Assembly: GCF_007954585.1 (NCBI RefSeq)
Contig: NZ_CP042382.1
Coordinates: 558,001 to 622,000 of the forward strand
Length of the DNA: 64,000 nt
Source of the DNA: Pistricoccus aurantiacus
Lineage (GTDB): Bacteria > Pseudomonadota > Gammaproteobacteria > Pseudomonadales > Halomonadaceae
Direction of reading: 5' to 3'
The position numbers were made by a program, and so were the translations under genes. Of this stretch, positions 11,258 to 22,435 are shown piece after piece. The notes under the pieces are model-generated. The model saw only the letters and a list, made by a program, of their open reading frames with translations. It made no database searches and was not told the origin of the DNA. Positions within the stretch are counted from its first letter, which is position 1. Every line of letters starts with the position of its first letter.

Positions 11258-13255
11258 ATGCCATCTCGTTTCGAACTGGCCAACGCGATTCGCGCCCTGT
11301 CCATGGATGCGGTGCAAAAAGCCAAGTCCGGCCACCCCGGCGCCCCCATGGGCATGGCGGATATCGCCCAGGTGCTGTGGAACGACTACCTTCAGCACAA
11401 CCCCGACAATCCCAGGTGGGCCAACCGTGACCGCTTCGTGCTTTCCAACGGCCATGGCTCAATGCTGCTGTATTCGCTTTTGCACCTCTCGGGCTACGAT
11501 ATCAGCCTGGAAGACCTTCAGCGCTTTCGTCAATTGCATTCCAAGACCCCCGGCCACCCGGAATTCGGCTACGCGCCCGGGGTGGAAACCACCACCGGCC
11601 CGCTGGGACAGGGGCTTGCCAATGCGGTGGGCATGGCCATCGCCGAGCGTACCCTGGCGGCTCAGTTCAACCGTCCGGGGCACGAGATCGTCGATCACCG
11701 CACCTACTGCTTCGTCGGCGACGGCTGCCTGATGGAAGGCATTTCCCACGAGGTGGCGTCCTTCGCCGGCACCCAGGGCCTGGGCAAGCTGACCGTCTTC
11801 TATGACGACAACGGCATTTCCATCGACGGCGAGGTCGAGGGCTGGTTCACCGACGATACCACCAAGCGCTTCGAGGCCTACGGCTGGCACGTGGTGCCCA
11901 AGGTCGACGGCCATGACCCGGAGGAAATCAAGGCCGCCATCGAACTGGCCAGGAACCACGACGAGCGCCCCAGCCTGATCATCTGCAAGACCGTGATCGG
12001 CTTCGGCGCCCCCAACAAACAAGGCACCGAGTCCTGTCACGGCGCGCCGCTGGGCGAGGACGAGGTAGCCGCCGCCCGCAAGCAGCTCGACTGGCCCCAT
12101 GCGCCTTTCCATATCCCCGAGCCTATCTATCAGGGCTGGGACGCCACCGAACAAGGCCAGGAGCGGGAAAGCGAGTGGCAGACGCGCTTCGAGCGCTACG
12201 CTTCGGATTACCCGGAAGAGGCCCGGGAGTTCAAGCGGCGCATGGTCTGCGATCTGCCCATCGAGCTGAACTGCGAGACCCTGATCGAGCAGCTTCAGGA
12301 AAAGGGCGAAAGCCTGGCCACGCGCAAGGCTTCGCTCCTATGCCTCAACGAACTGGGGCCGCAGCTGCCGGAGTTGCTGGGGGGCAGCGCGGATCTCGCG
12401 CCCTCGAACCTGACCTTCTGGAAGGGCGCCAAGGCGATTTCCCGGGAAGACGCCAGCGGCAACTATCTCCACTACGGCGTACGCGAGTTCGGCATGGGGG
12501 GGATAATCAACGGCATCGTGCTGCACGGCGGCTTCATGCCCTACGGGGCCACCTTCCTGACATTCATGGAATACATGCACAATGCGGTGCGCATGGCGGC
12601 CCTGATCGGCAAGCGCGCCATCTACGTGTTCACCCATGATTCCATCGGCCTGGGAGAAGACGGCCCCACCCATCAACCCATCGAGCAGCTTTCCGCCCTG
12701 CGCAGCACGCCTAACCTGTCTACTTGGCGCCCCTGCGACGCGGTGGAAACCGCCGTGGCCTGGCGCGCCGCCCTCACCCGCAACGCCGGTCCCACCGCCC
12801 TGGTGCTGTCTCGCCAGACACTGGATCACCAGGCTCGCGACAAGCAGGTACTTGGCAACGTGCGACGCGGCGGCTATGTGCTGAAAGACGTCGAAGGCGC
12901 CCCGGAACTGATCCTGATCGCCACCGGCTCGGAGGTAGGCCTGGCCATGCAGGCGGCGGAAACCCTCGAAGCCAGCGGCAAGGTGGTGCGGGTGGTCTCC
13001 CTGCCCTCGACGGACGTCTTCGACGCCCAAGACCCGGAATACCGCGAAAGCGTGCTGCCCAGAGCGGTGACCGCGCGGATTGCCATCGAAGCCAGCCATC
13101 GGGACTACTGGTACAAGTATGTCGGCCTGGACGGCACCGTCATCGGCATGAAGACCTTCGGCGAATCCGCCCCGGCGGAGGACCTGTTCCGCCACTTCGG
13201 CTTCACCGTGGATAATATCGTCGCCCAGGCAAACACCCTGCTGGAGTCGAAATAG
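11258..13255 (+). CDS. tkt: Transketolase
   Basis: Thiamine-diphosphate enzyme that moves two-carbon units between sugar phosphates in the pentose phosphate pathway. The 665-residue length is standard. Visible are the substrate-binding [11 protein letters not shown], the cofactor motif [13 protein letters not shown] with its downstream NNG-type end ([10 protein letters not shown]), and the pyrimidine-domain segment [17 protein letters not shown]. The ribosome site GAGGAGC precedes the ATG. It begins a run of carbon genes with epd, pgk and fba, as in several gammaproteobacteria. Confidence 0.98.
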   Translation: MPSRFELANAIRALSMDAVQKAKSGHPGAPMGMADIAQVLWNDYLQHNPDNPRWANRDRFVLSNGHGSMLLYSLLHLSGYDISLEDLQRFRQLHSKTPGHPEFGYAPGVETTTGPLGQGLANAVGMAIAERTLAAQFNRPGHEIVDHRTYCFVGDGCLMEGISHEVASFAGTQGLGKLTVFYDDNGISIDGEVEGWFTDDTTKRFEAYGWHVVPKVDGHDPEEIKAAIELARNHDERPSLIICKTVIGFGAPNKQGTESCHGAPLGEDEVAAARKQLDWPHAPFHIPEPIYQGWDATEQGQERESEWQTRFERYASDYPEEAREFKRRMVCDLPIELNCETLIEQLQEKGESLATRKASLLCLNELGPQLPELLGGSADLAPSNLTFWKGAKAISREDASGNYLHYGVREFGMGGIINGIVLHGGFMPYGATFLTFMEYMHNAVRMAALIGKRAIYVFTHDSIGLGEDGPTHQPIEQLSALRSTPNLSTWRPCDAVETAVAWRAALTRNAGPTALVLSRQTLDHQARDKQVLGNVRRGGYVLKDVEGAPELILIATGSEVGLAMQAAETLEASGKVVRVVSLPSTDVFDAQDPEYRESVLPRAVTARIAIEASHRDYWYKYVGLDGTVIGMKTFGESAPAEDLFRHFGFTVDNIVAQANTLLESK

Positions 13256-13316
13256 CGCGTCGATGAGCGTCAAGCCAAGCGGCATGACGTTGATGTGAAT
13301 TTGGTATGAAACTATC

Positions 13317-13339
13317 GGGCCCCGGCAATGCCGGGGCCC
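13317..13339. terminator. GC-rich hairpin between tkt and the class I aldolase gene
   Basis: Perfect 10-bp stem GGGCCCCGGC with GCCGGGGCCC and an AAT loop, between convergent genes. There is no T-tract on either side, so it may act with Rho or as an mRNA 3' end rather than as a classic intrinsic terminator. Confidence 0.5.
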
Positions 13340-13377
13340 AGTGCGTTCGCGAACAAATTTTTAACGTCTGCGTTTCC

Positions 13378-14433
13378 CTAGGCGATGGTCACGTCTTTCG
13401 ACAGATACACATCCTGAATCGCGTTGAGCAACTCCACTCCCTCCTTCATCGGCTTCTGGAACGCCTTGCGCCCGGAGATCAAGCCCATGCCGCCAGCGCG
13501 CTTGTTGATCACCGCAGTGCGTACCGCCTCGCCCAGATCCGACTGGCCCTTGGAGCCGCCGCCGGAGTTGATCAGCCCGGCGCGGCCCATGTAGCAGTTC
13601 GCCACCTGATAGCGGGCCAGGTCGATGGGATGATCCGAAGTCAGCTCGGAATATACCTTGTCATGGGTATGACCGAAATCTACCGCCTTGTAGCCACCGT
13701 TGTTCTCGGGAAGTTTCTGCTTGACGATATCCGCCTTGATGGTCGCCGCCAGATGAATGGCCTGGCCGGTCAGATCGGATGCAACGTGGTAGTCCGTGCC
13801 GTCCTTCTTGAACTCCGGATTACGCAGGTAGGACCACAGCACCGTCACCATGCCCAGCTCGTGGGCGCGCTCGAAGGCGTCGCTGATTTCCATGATCTGC
13901 CGGCGGCTGTCCGGAGAACCGTAGTAGATGGTGGCTCCCACGGCGATACAGCCCATGTTGTGGGCCTGCTCCACTTGGGCGAACAGGGTTTGATCGTAGA
14001 TCGCCGGGTAGGTCAGGGTCTCGTTGTGATTGAGCTTGAGCATCATGGGAATCTTATGGGCGTAGCGTCGCGCCACGGAAGACAGCACCCCCAAGGTTGA
14101 AGCCACGCAGTTGCAGCCACCCTCGATGGCCAGCTCGACGATATTCTTGGGATCGAAATACATCGGATTGGGGGCAAAAGACGCGCCGGCGGAATGCTCG
14201 ATACCCTGGTCCACCGGCAGCAGACCCAGGTAGCCGGTACCCGCCAGGCGGCCATGATTGAACAAGGTCTGCATGTTGCGCATCACGTGAGGGCTACGAT
14301 CGCTGTCCGCCATCACCCGATCAACGAAATCCGGCCCGGGCAGATACAGATCTTCCTTGCGGAAGCCACTGCAGGTATGGCCGAGCAGGCTATCCGCCTC
14401 GTCGCCCAGCAGCTTGATAATATCGGTGGTCAT
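13378..14433 (-). CDS. fbaB: Class I fructose-bisphosphate aldolase (DhnA/FbaB type)
   Basis: Schiff-base aldolase that cleaves fructose 1,6-bisphosphate. The 351-residue sequence matches the FbaB/DhnA family used by E. coli on gluconeogenic substrates: [16 protein letters not shown] near residue 70, [13 protein letters not shown], and the phosphate-binding [14 protein letters not shown]. The ATG is preceded by GGAGGAAAA. It is transcribed against tkt and epd. It is unrelated in sequence to the class II enzyme about 2.6 kb away, so the window encodes two independent FBP aldolases. Confidence 0.93.
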   Translation of the reverse strand: MTTDIIKLLGDEADSLLGHTCSGFRKEDLYLPGPDFVDRVMADSDRSPHVMRNMQTLFNHGRLAGTGYLGLLPVDQGIEHSAGASFAPNPMYFDPKNIVELAIEGGCNCVASTLGVLSSVARRYAHKIPMMLKLNHNETLTYPAIYDQTLFAQVEQAHNMGCIAVGATIYYGSPDSRRQIMEISDAFERAHELGMVTVLWSYLRNPEFKKDGTDYHVASDLTGQAIHLAATIKADIVKQKLPENNGGYKAVDFGHTHDKVYSELTSDHPIDLARYQVANCYMGRAGLINSGGGSKGQSDLGEAVRTAVINKRAGGMGLISGRKAFQKPMKEGVELLNAIQDVYLSKDVTIA

Positions 14434-14691
14434 ATTTTTCCTCCAGTGAATAGGGGTTCAGCAAATGTGGGGTAAGTGTCGCGATACCTCGGGCCTTGAG
14501 TACACCTTGTCGGCGACATACGCACAAGCTACCCATGTTCCCGGGCCGAGGCCAGTATCAATCTTCTAGGAACCCGCTTTCGAGGATTCGCTTTCAGAGG
14601 GTCCCTCTCGGGGACTCGACGTTCCACGCCTGCAGTTGATGGACTTTTACGCTAGAATCGCGGTTTTCTCGACGCCAAGAGTCGCTGCCCC

Positions 14692-15780
14692 ATGGCTTAT
14701 CGCATCGCCATCAACGGTTACGGTCGCATCGGCCAGTGCGTCTTGCGCGCGCTGGCCGAGCGCGCCGACGACGCGACGCGGCCGGCGCTCGAGATCGTGG
14801 CGATCAACGAGCTTTCCGATCTCGATACCATTGCCTATCTGACCCGTTATGACACCACTCACGGCCGCTTTCCCGGCCAGGTAGAAAGCCGCGACGGCCA
14901 CTTATGGATCAACGGCCACGGCATTCGTGTGCTCTCGGAGGCGGAGCCGGAACATCTGCCCTGGCAGTCGTTGGATATCGACCTGCTGCTGGAATGCTCC
15001 GGCAGTTTCAAGGATCGTGTCACGGCGACTCGCTACCTGAACGCCGGGGCGAAACGTCTGCTGTTTTCCCAGCCGGCGGAAAACGACGTGGACGCGACGG
15101 TGGTAGTCGGCATCAACGATCACATCTTGAGCGGCGAGGAGCGCATCGTCTCCGCCGCCTCCTGTACCACCAACTGCCTGGTACCTTTGTTGACGGTGCT
15201 CGACGAAGCGCTGGGGGTGGAGCACGGCGTCACCACCACGATCCACTCGGCGATGAACGATCAGCCGGTGATCGACGCCTATCACCAGACGGATCTGCGC
15301 CTGACCCGTTCCGCCATGCAGTCCATCGTGCCGGTGGATACGGGGCTGGCGAAGGGAATCAATCGACTGATGCCGCATCTGGCGAACCGTTTCGAATGTC
15401 TGCACGTGCGCGTGCCCACCATCAACGTCTCCGCCATGGATGTCTCGGTGTGCGTACGCGATGCCGCGGACGCCACTCGAGTCAACGACCTGCTGGAAGC
15501 GGCCTGCAACGGGCGTCTCGCGGGGCTGATCGGGTTCTCCCGAGAGCCCACCGCCTCCATCGACTTCAACCACGATCCGCGTTCGGGCGTCGTCGACGCT
15601 ACCCAGACCCGGGTCGCCGGCGGCCACCTGGTCAAGCTTTTATGCTGGTTCGACAACGAATGGGGATTCGCCAATCGCATGCTCGATATCGCCGAGCGGC
15701 TGGCGGAGCGAACTTCGCTGTTGGCTGCTCGATCGCCAGCCGAACAGCCTCTCGTCGAGCCGCAGGGCAAGGTGCTCTAG
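14692..15780 (+). CDS. epd: D-erythrose-4-phosphate dehydrogenase
   Basis: NAD-dependent enzyme that oxidises erythrose 4-phosphate, the first committed step toward pyridoxal phosphate. It has the GAPDH fold: INGYGRIGQ at the N-terminus and the catalytic Cys in SAASCTTNCLVP. What sets it apart from glycolytic GAPDH is TTIHSAMNDQPVIDAYH, which matches Epd, followed by PVDTGLAKGI. The epd-pgk-fba order supports the call. A glycolytic GAPDH role remains possible, since no other gap gene is in view. Confidence 0.87.
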   Translation: MAYRIAINGYGRIGQCVLRALAERADDATRPALEIVAINELSDLDTIAYLTRYDTTHGRFPGQVESRDGHLWINGHGIRVLSEAEPEHLPWQSLDIDLLLECSGSFKDRVTATRYLNAGAKRLLFSQPAENDVDATVVVGINDHILSGEERIVSAASCTTNCLVPLLTVLDEALGVEHGVTTTIHSAMNDQPVIDAYHQTDLRLTRSAMQSIVPVDTGLAKGINRLMPHLANRFECLHVRVPTINVSAMDVSVCVRDAADATRVNDLLEAACNGRLAGLIGFSREPTASIDFNHDPRSGVVDATQTRVAGGHLVKLLCWFDNEWGFANRMLDIAERLAERTSLLAARSPAEQPLVEPQGKVL

Positions 15781-15833
15781 CGCGCCTTGCCTATCGCCTG
15801 CTTTTCGAATGACTATCTCGAGGACTTCTACCG

Positions 15834-17000
15834 ATGAACGTTTACAAGATGACCGACCTGGAACTCACCAGTCAGCGCCTGTTGATTCGCGAGGACCTGA
15901 ACGTACCGATCAAGGATGGCCGCGTCACCAGTGACGCTCGGCTCAAGGCCTGCCTGCCCACCATCGAGGCCGCGCAGAAGGCCGGCGCTAAGGTCATGCT
16001 GATGAGCCACCTGGGGCGCCCCACTGAAGGCGAGCCGGAAGAGCAGTTCTCCCTGGCGCCGGTGGCGGATCGCCTAGGCGACCTGCTGGGTATTCCGGTG
16101 CGCCTGGTGGAGAACTATCTCGATGTCGCCCTCGATCTGATCGACGGCGAGATTGTGCTGCTGGAAAACGTGCGCTTCAACAAAGGCGAAAAGAGCGACG
16201 ACGATCAGCTGGCCAAGACCTACGCCAATCTGTGCGATATTTTCGTCATGGATGCTTTCGGTACCGCTCACCGCGCCCAGGCCTCCACTCATGGCGTGGC
16301 GCGCTATGCGAAGAAAGCCTGCGCCGGCCCGCTGCTCGCCAGGGAGCTCGAAGTCCTGGAGCAGGCCTTGGCTTCTCCCGCACGCCCCATGGTGGCGATC
16401 GTCGGCGGGTCGAAAGTTTCCACCAAGCTCGACGTGCTCAACGCCCTTTCCTACAAGTGCGACCAGCTGATCGTAGGTGGCGGTATCGCCAATACCTTCA
16501 TCGCCGCGGCGGGGCATAACGTCGGCAAGTCGCTCTACGAGGAAGACCTGATCGACCAGGCCAAGGCACTGATGGAAAAAGTCGACATTCCCCTGCCCAC
16601 GGATGTCATCGTGGCGACGGAATTTGCCGAAACCGCCGAGGCGGTCACCAAGCCGGTAGACCAGGTCAACAATGACGAGATGATTCTGGATATCGGGCCG
16701 GACACCGCCGCGCGTTTCGGCGCCCTGCTAAAGGATGCGGGCACCATCCTGTGGAACGGCCCGGTCGGTGTTTTCGAGATCGACCAGTTCGGCCACGGCA
16801 CCGAAATCCTCTCTCGCGCCATTGCCGAAAGCGACGCTTTCTCCATCGCCGGCGGCGGCGACACCCTGGCGGCCATCGACAAGTACGGCATCGCCCAGCA
16901 GGTTTCCTACATTTCCACCGGCGGCGGGGCTTTCCTCGAATACGTGGAAGGCAAGCAACTCCCCGCGGTCGCGGCGCTGGAAGAGGCCGCGAGCCGCTAA
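15834..17000 (+). CDS. pgk: Phosphoglycerate kinase
   Basis: Transfers phosphate between 1,3-bisphosphoglycerate and ADP in glycolysis. The 388-residue product has the PGK signature [14 protein letters not shown] at the N-terminus, [10 protein letters not shown], the hinge [13 protein letters not shown] near residue 185 and the nucleotide-binding C-terminal [12 protein letters not shown] with [18 protein letters not shown] precedes the ATG. It lies 53 bp after epd and 39 bp before fba, consistent with one operon. Confidence 0.98.
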   Translation: MNVYKMTDLELTSQRLLIREDLNVPIKDGRVTSDARLKACLPTIEAAQKAGAKVMLMSHLGRPTEGEPEEQFSLAPVADRLGDLLGIPVRLVENYLDVALDLIDGEIVLLENVRFNKGEKSDDDQLAKTYANLCDIFVMDAFGTAHRAQASTHGVARYAKKACAGPLLARELEVLEQALASPARPMVAIVGGSKVSTKLDVLNALSYKCDQLIVGGGIANTFIAAAGHNVGKSLYEEDLIDQAKALMEKVDIPLPTDVIVATEFAETAEAVTKPVDQVNNDEMILDIGPDTAARFGALLKDAGTILWNGPVGVFEIDQFGHGTEILSRAIAESDAFSIAGGGDTLAAIDKYGIAQQVSYISTGGGAFLEYVEGKQLPAVAALEEAASR

Positions 17001-17039
17001 ATACCCGGTTTCAGCAAAACGTTTTTCAAAGGAGAGTCC

Positions 17040-18104
17040 ATGGCCCTGATCAGCCTGCGTCAACTGCTGGACCACGCCGCGGAGCGCGGCTACGGCGTGC
17101 CGGCCTTCAACGTCAACAACCTGGAGCAGATGCGCGCCATCATGGAGGCGGCGGACCAGACGGATTCGCCGGTGATCGTTCAGGCCTCCGCCGGGGCGCG
17201 CAAGTACGCCGGCGCTCCCTTCCTGCGCCATCTCATTCTGGCGGCGGTGGAGGAATTTCCGCACATCCCGGTGGTCATGCACCAGGACCACGGCACCTCT
17301 CCCGCCGTCTGTCAGCGCTCCATCCAACTGGGATTTTCCTCGGTGATGATGGACGGCTCCTTGGGAGAGGACGGCAAGACCCCGACGGACTACGACTACA
17401 ACGTGACGGTCACCCGGCGCACGGTCGAGATGGCTCACGCCTGCGGGGTTTCCGTAGAGGGCGAGCTGGGCTGCCTGGGCAGCCTGGAAACCGGCATGGC
17501 CGGCGAGGAAGACGGCATCGGCGCGGTGGGCAAGCTCGGTCATGATCAACTGCTGACGGACCCGGAAGAGGCGGCGGACTTCGTCAAGGCGACCCGGGTG
17601 GACGCTCTGGCCATCGCCATCGGCACCAGCCACGGCGCCTACAAGTTCACGAAGCCCCCTACCGGCGATACCCTCTCCATCTCCCGCATCAAGGAGATCC
17701 ATGCGCGGATTCCTGATACTCACCTGGTCATGCACGGCTCTTCCTCCGTGCCCCAGGAATGGCTCGAGATCATCAACGAATTCGGCGGCGAGATTCCTGA
17801 AACCTACGGCGTGCCGGTGGAGGAAATCGTCGAAGGCATCAAGCACGGGGTGCGCAAGGTCAATATCGACACGGACCTGCGCCTGGTTTCCACCGGTGCG
17901 GTGCGCCGTTTTCTGGCCAGGAACCCGGCGGAACTCGATCCGCGCAAGTACCTCAAGGAAACCGTCTCCGCCATGCGCGAGGTGTGTATCGCTCGCTATG
18001 AAGCCTTCGGTACCGCGGGCAACGCAAGCCGGATCAGACCGCTCAACCTGGAAGACATGTTCCTGCGCTATGAGCGCGGCGAACTGGATCCGCAGGTCAG
18101 GTAA
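17040..18104 (+). CDS. fba: Class II fructose-bisphosphate aldolase (CbbA type)
   Basis: Zinc-dependent aldolase of glycolysis and gluconeogenesis. The 354 residues match the long class II subtype often called CbbA. Zinc ligands lie in [11 protein letters not shown] and in the histidines of GTSHGAYKF and VMHGSSSVP. Also seen are the acidic [13 protein letters not shown] loop and the phosphate-binding [17 protein letters not shown] precedes the ATG, 39 bp after pgk. No convincing terminator was found downstream. Confidence 0.96.
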   Translation: MALISLRQLLDHAAERGYGVPAFNVNNLEQMRAIMEAADQTDSPVIVQASAGARKYAGAPFLRHLILAAVEEFPHIPVVMHQDHGTSPAVCQRSIQLGFSSVMMDGSLGEDGKTPTDYDYNVTVTRRTVEMAHACGVSVEGELGCLGSLETGMAGEEDGIGAVGKLGHDQLLTDPEEAADFVKATRVDALAIAIGTSHGAYKFTKPPTGDTLSISRIKEIHARIPDTHLVMHGSSSVPQEWLEIINEFGGEIPETYGVPVEEIVEGIKHGVRKVNIDTDLRLVSTGAVRRFLARNPAELDPRKYLKETVSAMREVCIARYEAFGTAGNASRIRPLNLEDMFLRYERGELDPQVR

Positions 18105-18324
18105 GCCTAACCCGGGAAGACAGGGACACCGCGATTCTGTATACTTGCTTGTTTTCCCAGGCCTTGCCCACACCACAAAGCCTGTTTTTTGGCATCGTAT
18201 ATTCCAGTTTGCGGAATTTACGAACCCCTTTCCGGTCAAATGCTATATTGCAGCGCAGCAAAAAAACACGTCTAATGACGCCGCAAATGACGACATGCTC
18301 TTTTTAACCCCTGGACACTTTTTA

Positions 18325-18681
18325 ATGAATCATAAAAATCGCCTTCCTAGTATTATCCCGCTGACGCCACTGGCCATGATGGATGCCTACAAGGTCAGTT
18401 TGATGACCATGGAAATGCTTTCCTCCGCATTCTCCACCATCGTCCTGCGCAACAACATGTGGCTGACCCAAGCGCCTCACAGCGCCAGCATGCTGGAAGA
18501 AAATCAACTCATGGTGACGGAAAAACTGCAGGCGAGTGTGGAAGTCGGCCTGGAAATGCAGAAGAACCTGGTCAATCTGTCAGCCGGCAAGTTTCATCCC
18601 TGGTGGGTCACCGGCCGCCGCGCGCTGCGCCCTTTCTATTATCGCACCACCGCCAATTCCCGACGACTCTCGCAGAGCTGA
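18325..18681 (+). CDS. Small helical protein, possibly phasin-like
   Basis: A 118-residue protein predicted to be mostly helical. The first half alternates hydrophobic and Met-rich stretches (ALAMMDAYKVSLMTMEMLSSA-like composition), followed by a longer amphipathic helix (VEVGLEMQKNLVNLSAG) and a basic, aromatic tail with HPWWVTGRRALRPFYYR. This resembles small phasin-like proteins found in polyhydroxyalkanoate-making halophiles, but I cannot confirm the family. The region before it (18105-18324) is more AT-rich than the flanking genes and probably holds its promoter. Confidence 0.6.
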   Translation: MNHKNRLPSIIPLTPLAMMDAYKVSLMTMEMLSSAFSTIVLRNNMWLTQAPHSASMLEENQLMVTEKLQASVEVGLEMQKNLVNLSAGKFHPWWVTGRRALRPFYYRTTANSRRLSQS

Positions 18682-18787
18682 CGCGTTCAGGAGCCAGCGC
18701 CGTCTCGAAGAAGAGTTGAGTTCCCTTGATCATCGGCTTGTAATGTCTCTAAAGTAAGATCCCATTCTTCAGGAAAGGAAGTCCGCG

Positions 18788-19528
18788 ATGAACCTACGCA
18801 TCTCCGGTTTTTCGAAGTTTGGTTTTTCTAGACTCGGGGCTTCAAGCATCAGGATTTCGAGCCTCGGCGCCTTGCTTTGTCTGGTGGGCGGTCTGCTGTT
18901 CATGTCGCTCGCGGAAAATGCCGTTGCCCAGGAGCCGTCGATTCGTATCAGCGCCGGCGCGGGAGCGCCAGGCGAGACAGAAGCGGATCAAGGCGGAGAA
19001 GACAACCTGGCGTCCACCCCGGATCTGCGCATGACCCCGGAACCCACCGAACAGGCCATGCCGAAAGTTCGTGAACAGGGAGAGTACGGGCGCTATCTGA
19101 CGGACCAGAAAGGGCTAAGCCTTTACATGTTCGCCAAGGATTCCCAGGGCGGACAAAGCACCTGCGATCAGACCTGCGCCATTGCCTGGCCGCCTTACGC
19201 GAGCGTGCAGCCACCTCAGCCCGGAGAAGGCGTGGATGCCGAACTGCTAGGCACCATCGAACGTCAGGATGGCTCCCAGCAGGTCACCTACAACGGCTGG
19301 CCGCTTTACTACTTCAGCGGCGATAAAAATCCCGGTGACGCCCTGGGCCAGAATGTCATGCATCTGGGCGCCGGTTGGTATCTGCTTTCCCCCCAGGGCG
19401 AGAAGATCACCCGCGGCGGGCGCAGCCAGACGGAAGACCTGCAGCAAGGAATTCTCGGCGAAGACGAACCCGCCAGCCAAGGGCAGCGGGCGCATCGCAA
19501 GCTCGAGGATGCGCCCGGCAGTAACTGA
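18788..19528 (+). CDS. Secreted COG4315-type repeat protein (PF03640)
   Basis: A 246-residue exported protein. The N-terminal signal/anchor segment runs to about residue 47 (LENAVAQ). A disordered acidic linker follows, then two copies of the Y-x4-D type repeat: YGRYLTDQKGLSLYMFAKD with CDQTCAIAWPPYA, and VTYNGWPLYYFSGDKNPGD ending GAGWYLLSPQG. This is the predicted-lipoprotein repeat family; function is unknown, although members are often near redox or envelope stress genes. AGGAAAGGAAG lies just before the ATG. Confidence 0.85.
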   Translation: MNLRISGFSKFGFSRLGASSIRISSLGALLCLVGGLLFMSLAENAVAQEPSIRISAGAGAPGETEADQGGEDNLASTPDLRMTPEPTEQAMPKVREQGEYGRYLTDQKGLSLYMFAKDSQGGQSTCDQTCAIAWPPYASVQPPQPGEGVDAELLGTIERQDGSQQVTYNGWPLYYFSGDKNPGDALGQNVMHLGAGWYLLSPQGEKITRGGRSQTEDLQQGILGEDEPASQGQRAHRKLEDAPGSN

Positions 19529-19623
19529 GGGACCGGCTGACTTTTTCGCTACCGCTTTTTCAAGAGTCTCCCAGCAGTGACATTCCTTCCCAGAGGTCAC
19601 AGCTGAGGTGACGGCCATGATGT

Positions 19624-19917
19624 TTAACTGAGTGGGCGCTGCTTGAGCCGGTAGCGCCTGCGGCGGCGTTTATCCACCTGGCGCAAGGCTTTGTCTCCGG
19701 CGTGCCGCCCGACGATTCGCGCCACGCCTACCAGCGCGCCGGTGGCAGCACCCCACAATAAAGCGCTCTGCCATCCGACATCGTCCTCACCCGGATTTTC
19801 CGGCGGACGATGGCCGGACTTGCCCTGATAAGCCTTGCGTGCCGCGTTGCGTGTCATGATGCCCGCGCCTAGCGCTGCGCCGTAGCCAATCAGCGACCAA
19901 AGCGTATTTTTCCTCAT
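19624..19917 (-). CDS. DUF4235 family small membrane protein
   Basis: A 97-residue protein with two hydrophobic segments, LWSLIGYGAALGAGIMTR at the N-terminus and ALLWGAATGALVGVARIVG in the middle, and a strongly basic tail. This is the usual layout of DUF4235, a family of unknown function. It is transcribed divergently from the exchanger gene to its right. Confidence 0.78.
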   Translation of the reverse strand: MRKNTLWSLIGYGAALGAGIMTRNAARKAYQGKSGHRPPENPGEDDVGWQSALLWGAATGALVGVARIVGRHAGDKALRQVDKRRRRRYRLKQRPLS

Positions 19918-20032
19918 GCCTGAACCCTCTGCCGTTTATCTGCAACCAGCCTACTGTATCCTGTGAGCCCATCGCTACGAGACGTTTTCCGTCAGGCCGT
20001 TTCCACGCAACGACGATCAGGAAATTCCCACT

Positions 20033-21070
20033 ATGCTTGCATGGCTAAATCACATGGCCCTACCCACGGCGCTGGGCATCTTTGTCGCCTGCTCGATCGT
20101 CATCGGCATCGTCGGCACGCGCCTGACCCATGTGGTCGATGACCTCGCCGATCGAACCGGTCTGGGGGAAGCGATTGCCGGCGCGGTATTGCTGGGCATG
20201 GCGACCTCTCTATCCGGTATCGTGCTATCCACCACCGCCGCCTGGGGAGACCGGCCAGAACTCGCCATGAGCAACGCCTTGGGCGGCATCGCCGTACAGA
20301 CCCTGTTCCTGACCATTGCCGATCTCGTGCACAAACGCGCCAACCTGGAGCATGCCGCCGCCTCCATCGGCAATCTCATGCAGGGTTCGCTGCTGCTCTG
20401 TCTGCTGTCGCTGTTGCTGGTAGGTCGTTTCACGCCGGAATGGACATTCTGGCAGGTGCATCCGATTACCCCGCTTCTGTTCATCGTCTATCTGTTCGGT
20501 CTGCGTCTGGTGGACAAGGTCCAGGACAACCCGATGTGGCATCCGGCGCAAACCCGGGAAACCCGGCCCGACGTTCCCGATGAACAGGCGCTCAAACGCT
20601 CCCTGACCTCTCTGTGGCTGGCCTTCCTGCTGATGGCCGCGACGCTCGGTCTGGCGGGCTGGATGCTCGAGCGCAGCGCCACGATCATTACCTTGGAAAC
20701 CGGCTTGAGCCAGGCGGTGATAGGCGCCCTGATGACCTCGGTGGTAACGTCTCTGCCGGAGCTCGTCACCTCAGTGGCGGCGGTGCGCCGCGGCGCTCTT
20801 ACCCTGGCAGTAGGCGGCATCATCGGCGGCAATGCCTTTGACGTGTTGTTCGTCGCCACCTCGGATATCGCCTATCGTGGCGGTTCGATCTATCACGCCA
20901 TCCCCGACAACATCGCCCTGTGGATTGCGCTGTCACTTTTGATGACCGGCATCCTGATCATGGGTCTGATTCGCCGCGAAGAACAAGGCCCCGGCCGTAT
21001 CGGTTTCGAGAGCGTGGCAATCATCGGCTGCTACCTCACCGGCGCCGTCATACTGGTAATTGGCAAGTGA
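20033..21070 (+). CDS. Sodium/calcium exchanger family (CaCA) protein
   Basis: Inner-membrane cation antiporter of 345 residues with ten to eleven hydrophobic segments in two homologous halves. The alpha-repeat motifs are visible: [17 protein letters not shown] near residue 50 and [20 protein letters not shown] near residue 235, each with the Ser/Glu-type ion-binding positions, and the [10 protein letters not shown] segment. Substrate is probably Ca2+ or Na+ against H+, not determinable here. Confidence 0.87.
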   Translation: MLAWLNHMALPTALGIFVACSIVIGIVGTRLTHVVDDLADRTGLGEAIAGAVLLGMATSLSGIVLSTTAAWGDRPELAMSNALGGIAVQTLFLTIADLVHKRANLEHAAASIGNLMQGSLLLCLLSLLLVGRFTPEWTFWQVHPITPLLFIVYLFGLRLVDKVQDNPMWHPAQTRETRPDVPDEQALKRSLTSLWLAFLLMAATLGLAGWMLERSATIITLETGLSQAVIGALMTSVVTSLPELVTSVAAVRRGALTLAVGGIIGGNAFDVLFVATSDIAYRGGSIYHAIPDNIALWIALSLLMTGILIMGLIRREEQGPGRIGFESVAIIGCYLTGAVILVIGK

Positions 21071-21270
21071 CAATGGTGATGAGCAAGCCACAATGCCTTT
21101 CATGTAAAAACACATGAAACAAATAATGTTACCAGAATGTTAAAAAACAGCGTTCACAAAATAAAGAATTTAGGCTTTAATACCGATAAGGCGTATGGAT
21201 AGATGAATTGATCCATAAACCGACTGAACGCTGAGTCGCAAGCATCGGGCTTGCGGGGAGAAACTGGGTG

Positions 21271-21948
21271 ATGGCACAACCTCACTGTTTACTGTTTGAC
21301 TGCGACGGCACTCTGGTGGACAGCGAGCCGCTACTGGCAGCGGAAATGGCCACTACCCTCAATGAGCTGGGCCTGCCTTTCACGCCGGACGACTACATCG
21401 GTGAATTTCGTGGGGCGCGTTTCAGCCATATCGCTCAGGAGCTTCAGCGTCGCTACGGAGAAATCGATGCCGAGCGCTTGAAGGCATCGGAAGCCGTCAT
21501 GCGTCAACGCTACGCCGCGCGCGTTCCCGAGGAACTGACCGCGCTACCCGGGGTACGCGAAGCCCTCGATTTACTGGCTGTATATCCCAGCGGGGTGGTA
21601 TCCAACGGAACGCAGGCGAAGATTCGCGCTGGACTTGCCGCTACCGGGCTGGGTGAATATTTCGGTGAGCGTTTGTTCAGCGGCTACAGCGCCAACTGCT
21701 GGAAGCCGGATCCCTGTCTCTATCTGTATGCTGCCAGTTTGATGGGATTTGCCCCCCGGGAATGTCTGGCGATCGACGACGCTATCGTCGGCGTTCAAGC
21801 CGCCCTGGCGGCGGGAATGACCGTAGTGCACCTGAATCGTTTCCCGGATGTCGAAACCACGCCGGAAGGCGCCATCTCCATCAGCAACATGCACCAGCTG
21901 CCTACCATTGTGGCTCATCTGAGTCGCAGCATCGCCGTCAACGGCTAG
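21271..21948 (+). CDS. HAD family phosphatase (YieH/YfbT-like)
   Basis: Cytoplasmic haloacid-dehalogenase hydrolase of 225 residues. Motif I FDCDGTLVDSE holds the nucleophile Asp, motif II is VVSNGTQAKI, the motif III lysine lies in WKPDP, and motif IV is CLAIDDAIVGVQAA. The closest known relative I recognise is E. coli YieH, a 6-phosphogluconate phosphatase. The ATG at 21271 is preferred to a GTG three bases earlier because GGGGAG is then 10 nt upstream. Confidence 0.85.
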   Translation: MAQPHCLLFDCDGTLVDSEPLLAAEMATTLNELGLPFTPDDYIGEFRGARFSHIAQELQRRYGEIDAERLKASEAVMRQRYAARVPEELTALPGVREALDLLAVYPSGVVSNGTQAKIRAGLAATGLGEYFGERLFSGYSANCWKPDPCLYLYAASLMGFAPRECLAIDDAIVGVQAALAAGMTVVHLNRFPDVETTPEGAISISNMHQLPTIVAHLSRSIAVNG

Positions 21949-22009
21949 TCGAGTTGCCGGTGTCTACGCTATCCTCGGCGCCATCCACGTCTGCCGCCGA
22001 GGTTCTCTC

Positions 22010-22435
22010 ATGCCTTCCCTGCAAGATCAGCTGCGCGCGCGATTAGGCGCTCGGCGATCGGATGCTCCTTCCGAAAAGCCATCCTCCGGTCTCGTCTACT
22101 CCACCGAGTACGGCGAAACCTGTCCGAATTGCCGCCACCCCCTAGCGGAATGCGCCTGCGCTTCCCTCGCGGAGCGGGAGCGTCTGGCAGGTCTGGACGG
22201 CATCGTGCGTATTCGCCGTGAAACCAGCGGACGCAAGGGCAAGGGAGTCACCACCCTGACCGGCATTCCGCTGGAAGATGAACCGCTCAAGGAACTGGTC
22301 AAGGAACTGAAGAAGCGCTGCGGGACCGGCGGCGCGCTCAAGAATGGGGTGATCGAAATTCAGGGGGATCATCGCGAAACCCTCAAGACTATCCTCGAAC
22401 AGCACGGTTTCAAGGTCAAGCTGGCTGGGGGATAG
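22010..22435 (+). CDS. yciH: SUI1/YciH family translation initiation factor-like protein
   Basis: A 141-residue protein with a short N-terminal extension containing a possible metal site (CPNCRHPLAECAC) and a C-terminal SUI1 domain: VRIRRETSGRKGKGVTTLTG, then LKKRCGTGGALKNGVIEIQGDHR. The bacterial homologue YciH affects start-site fidelity in vitro; its physiological role is uncertain. Its 3' end overlaps the convergent sirtuin gene by 20 bp. Confidence 0.9.
   Translation: MPSLQDQLRARLGARRSDAPSEKPSSGLVYSTEYGETCPNCRHPLAECACASLAERERLAGLDGIVRIRRETSGRKGKGVTTLTGIPLEDEPLKELVKELKKRCGTGGALKNGVIEIQGDHRETLKTILEQHGFKVKLAGG

Noticed and set aside
14636-14658. Sigma-70 promoter before epd (TTGATG and TAGAAT)
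   Set aside because: The two elements are only 11 bp apart, and no better -35 was found at 17 bp.
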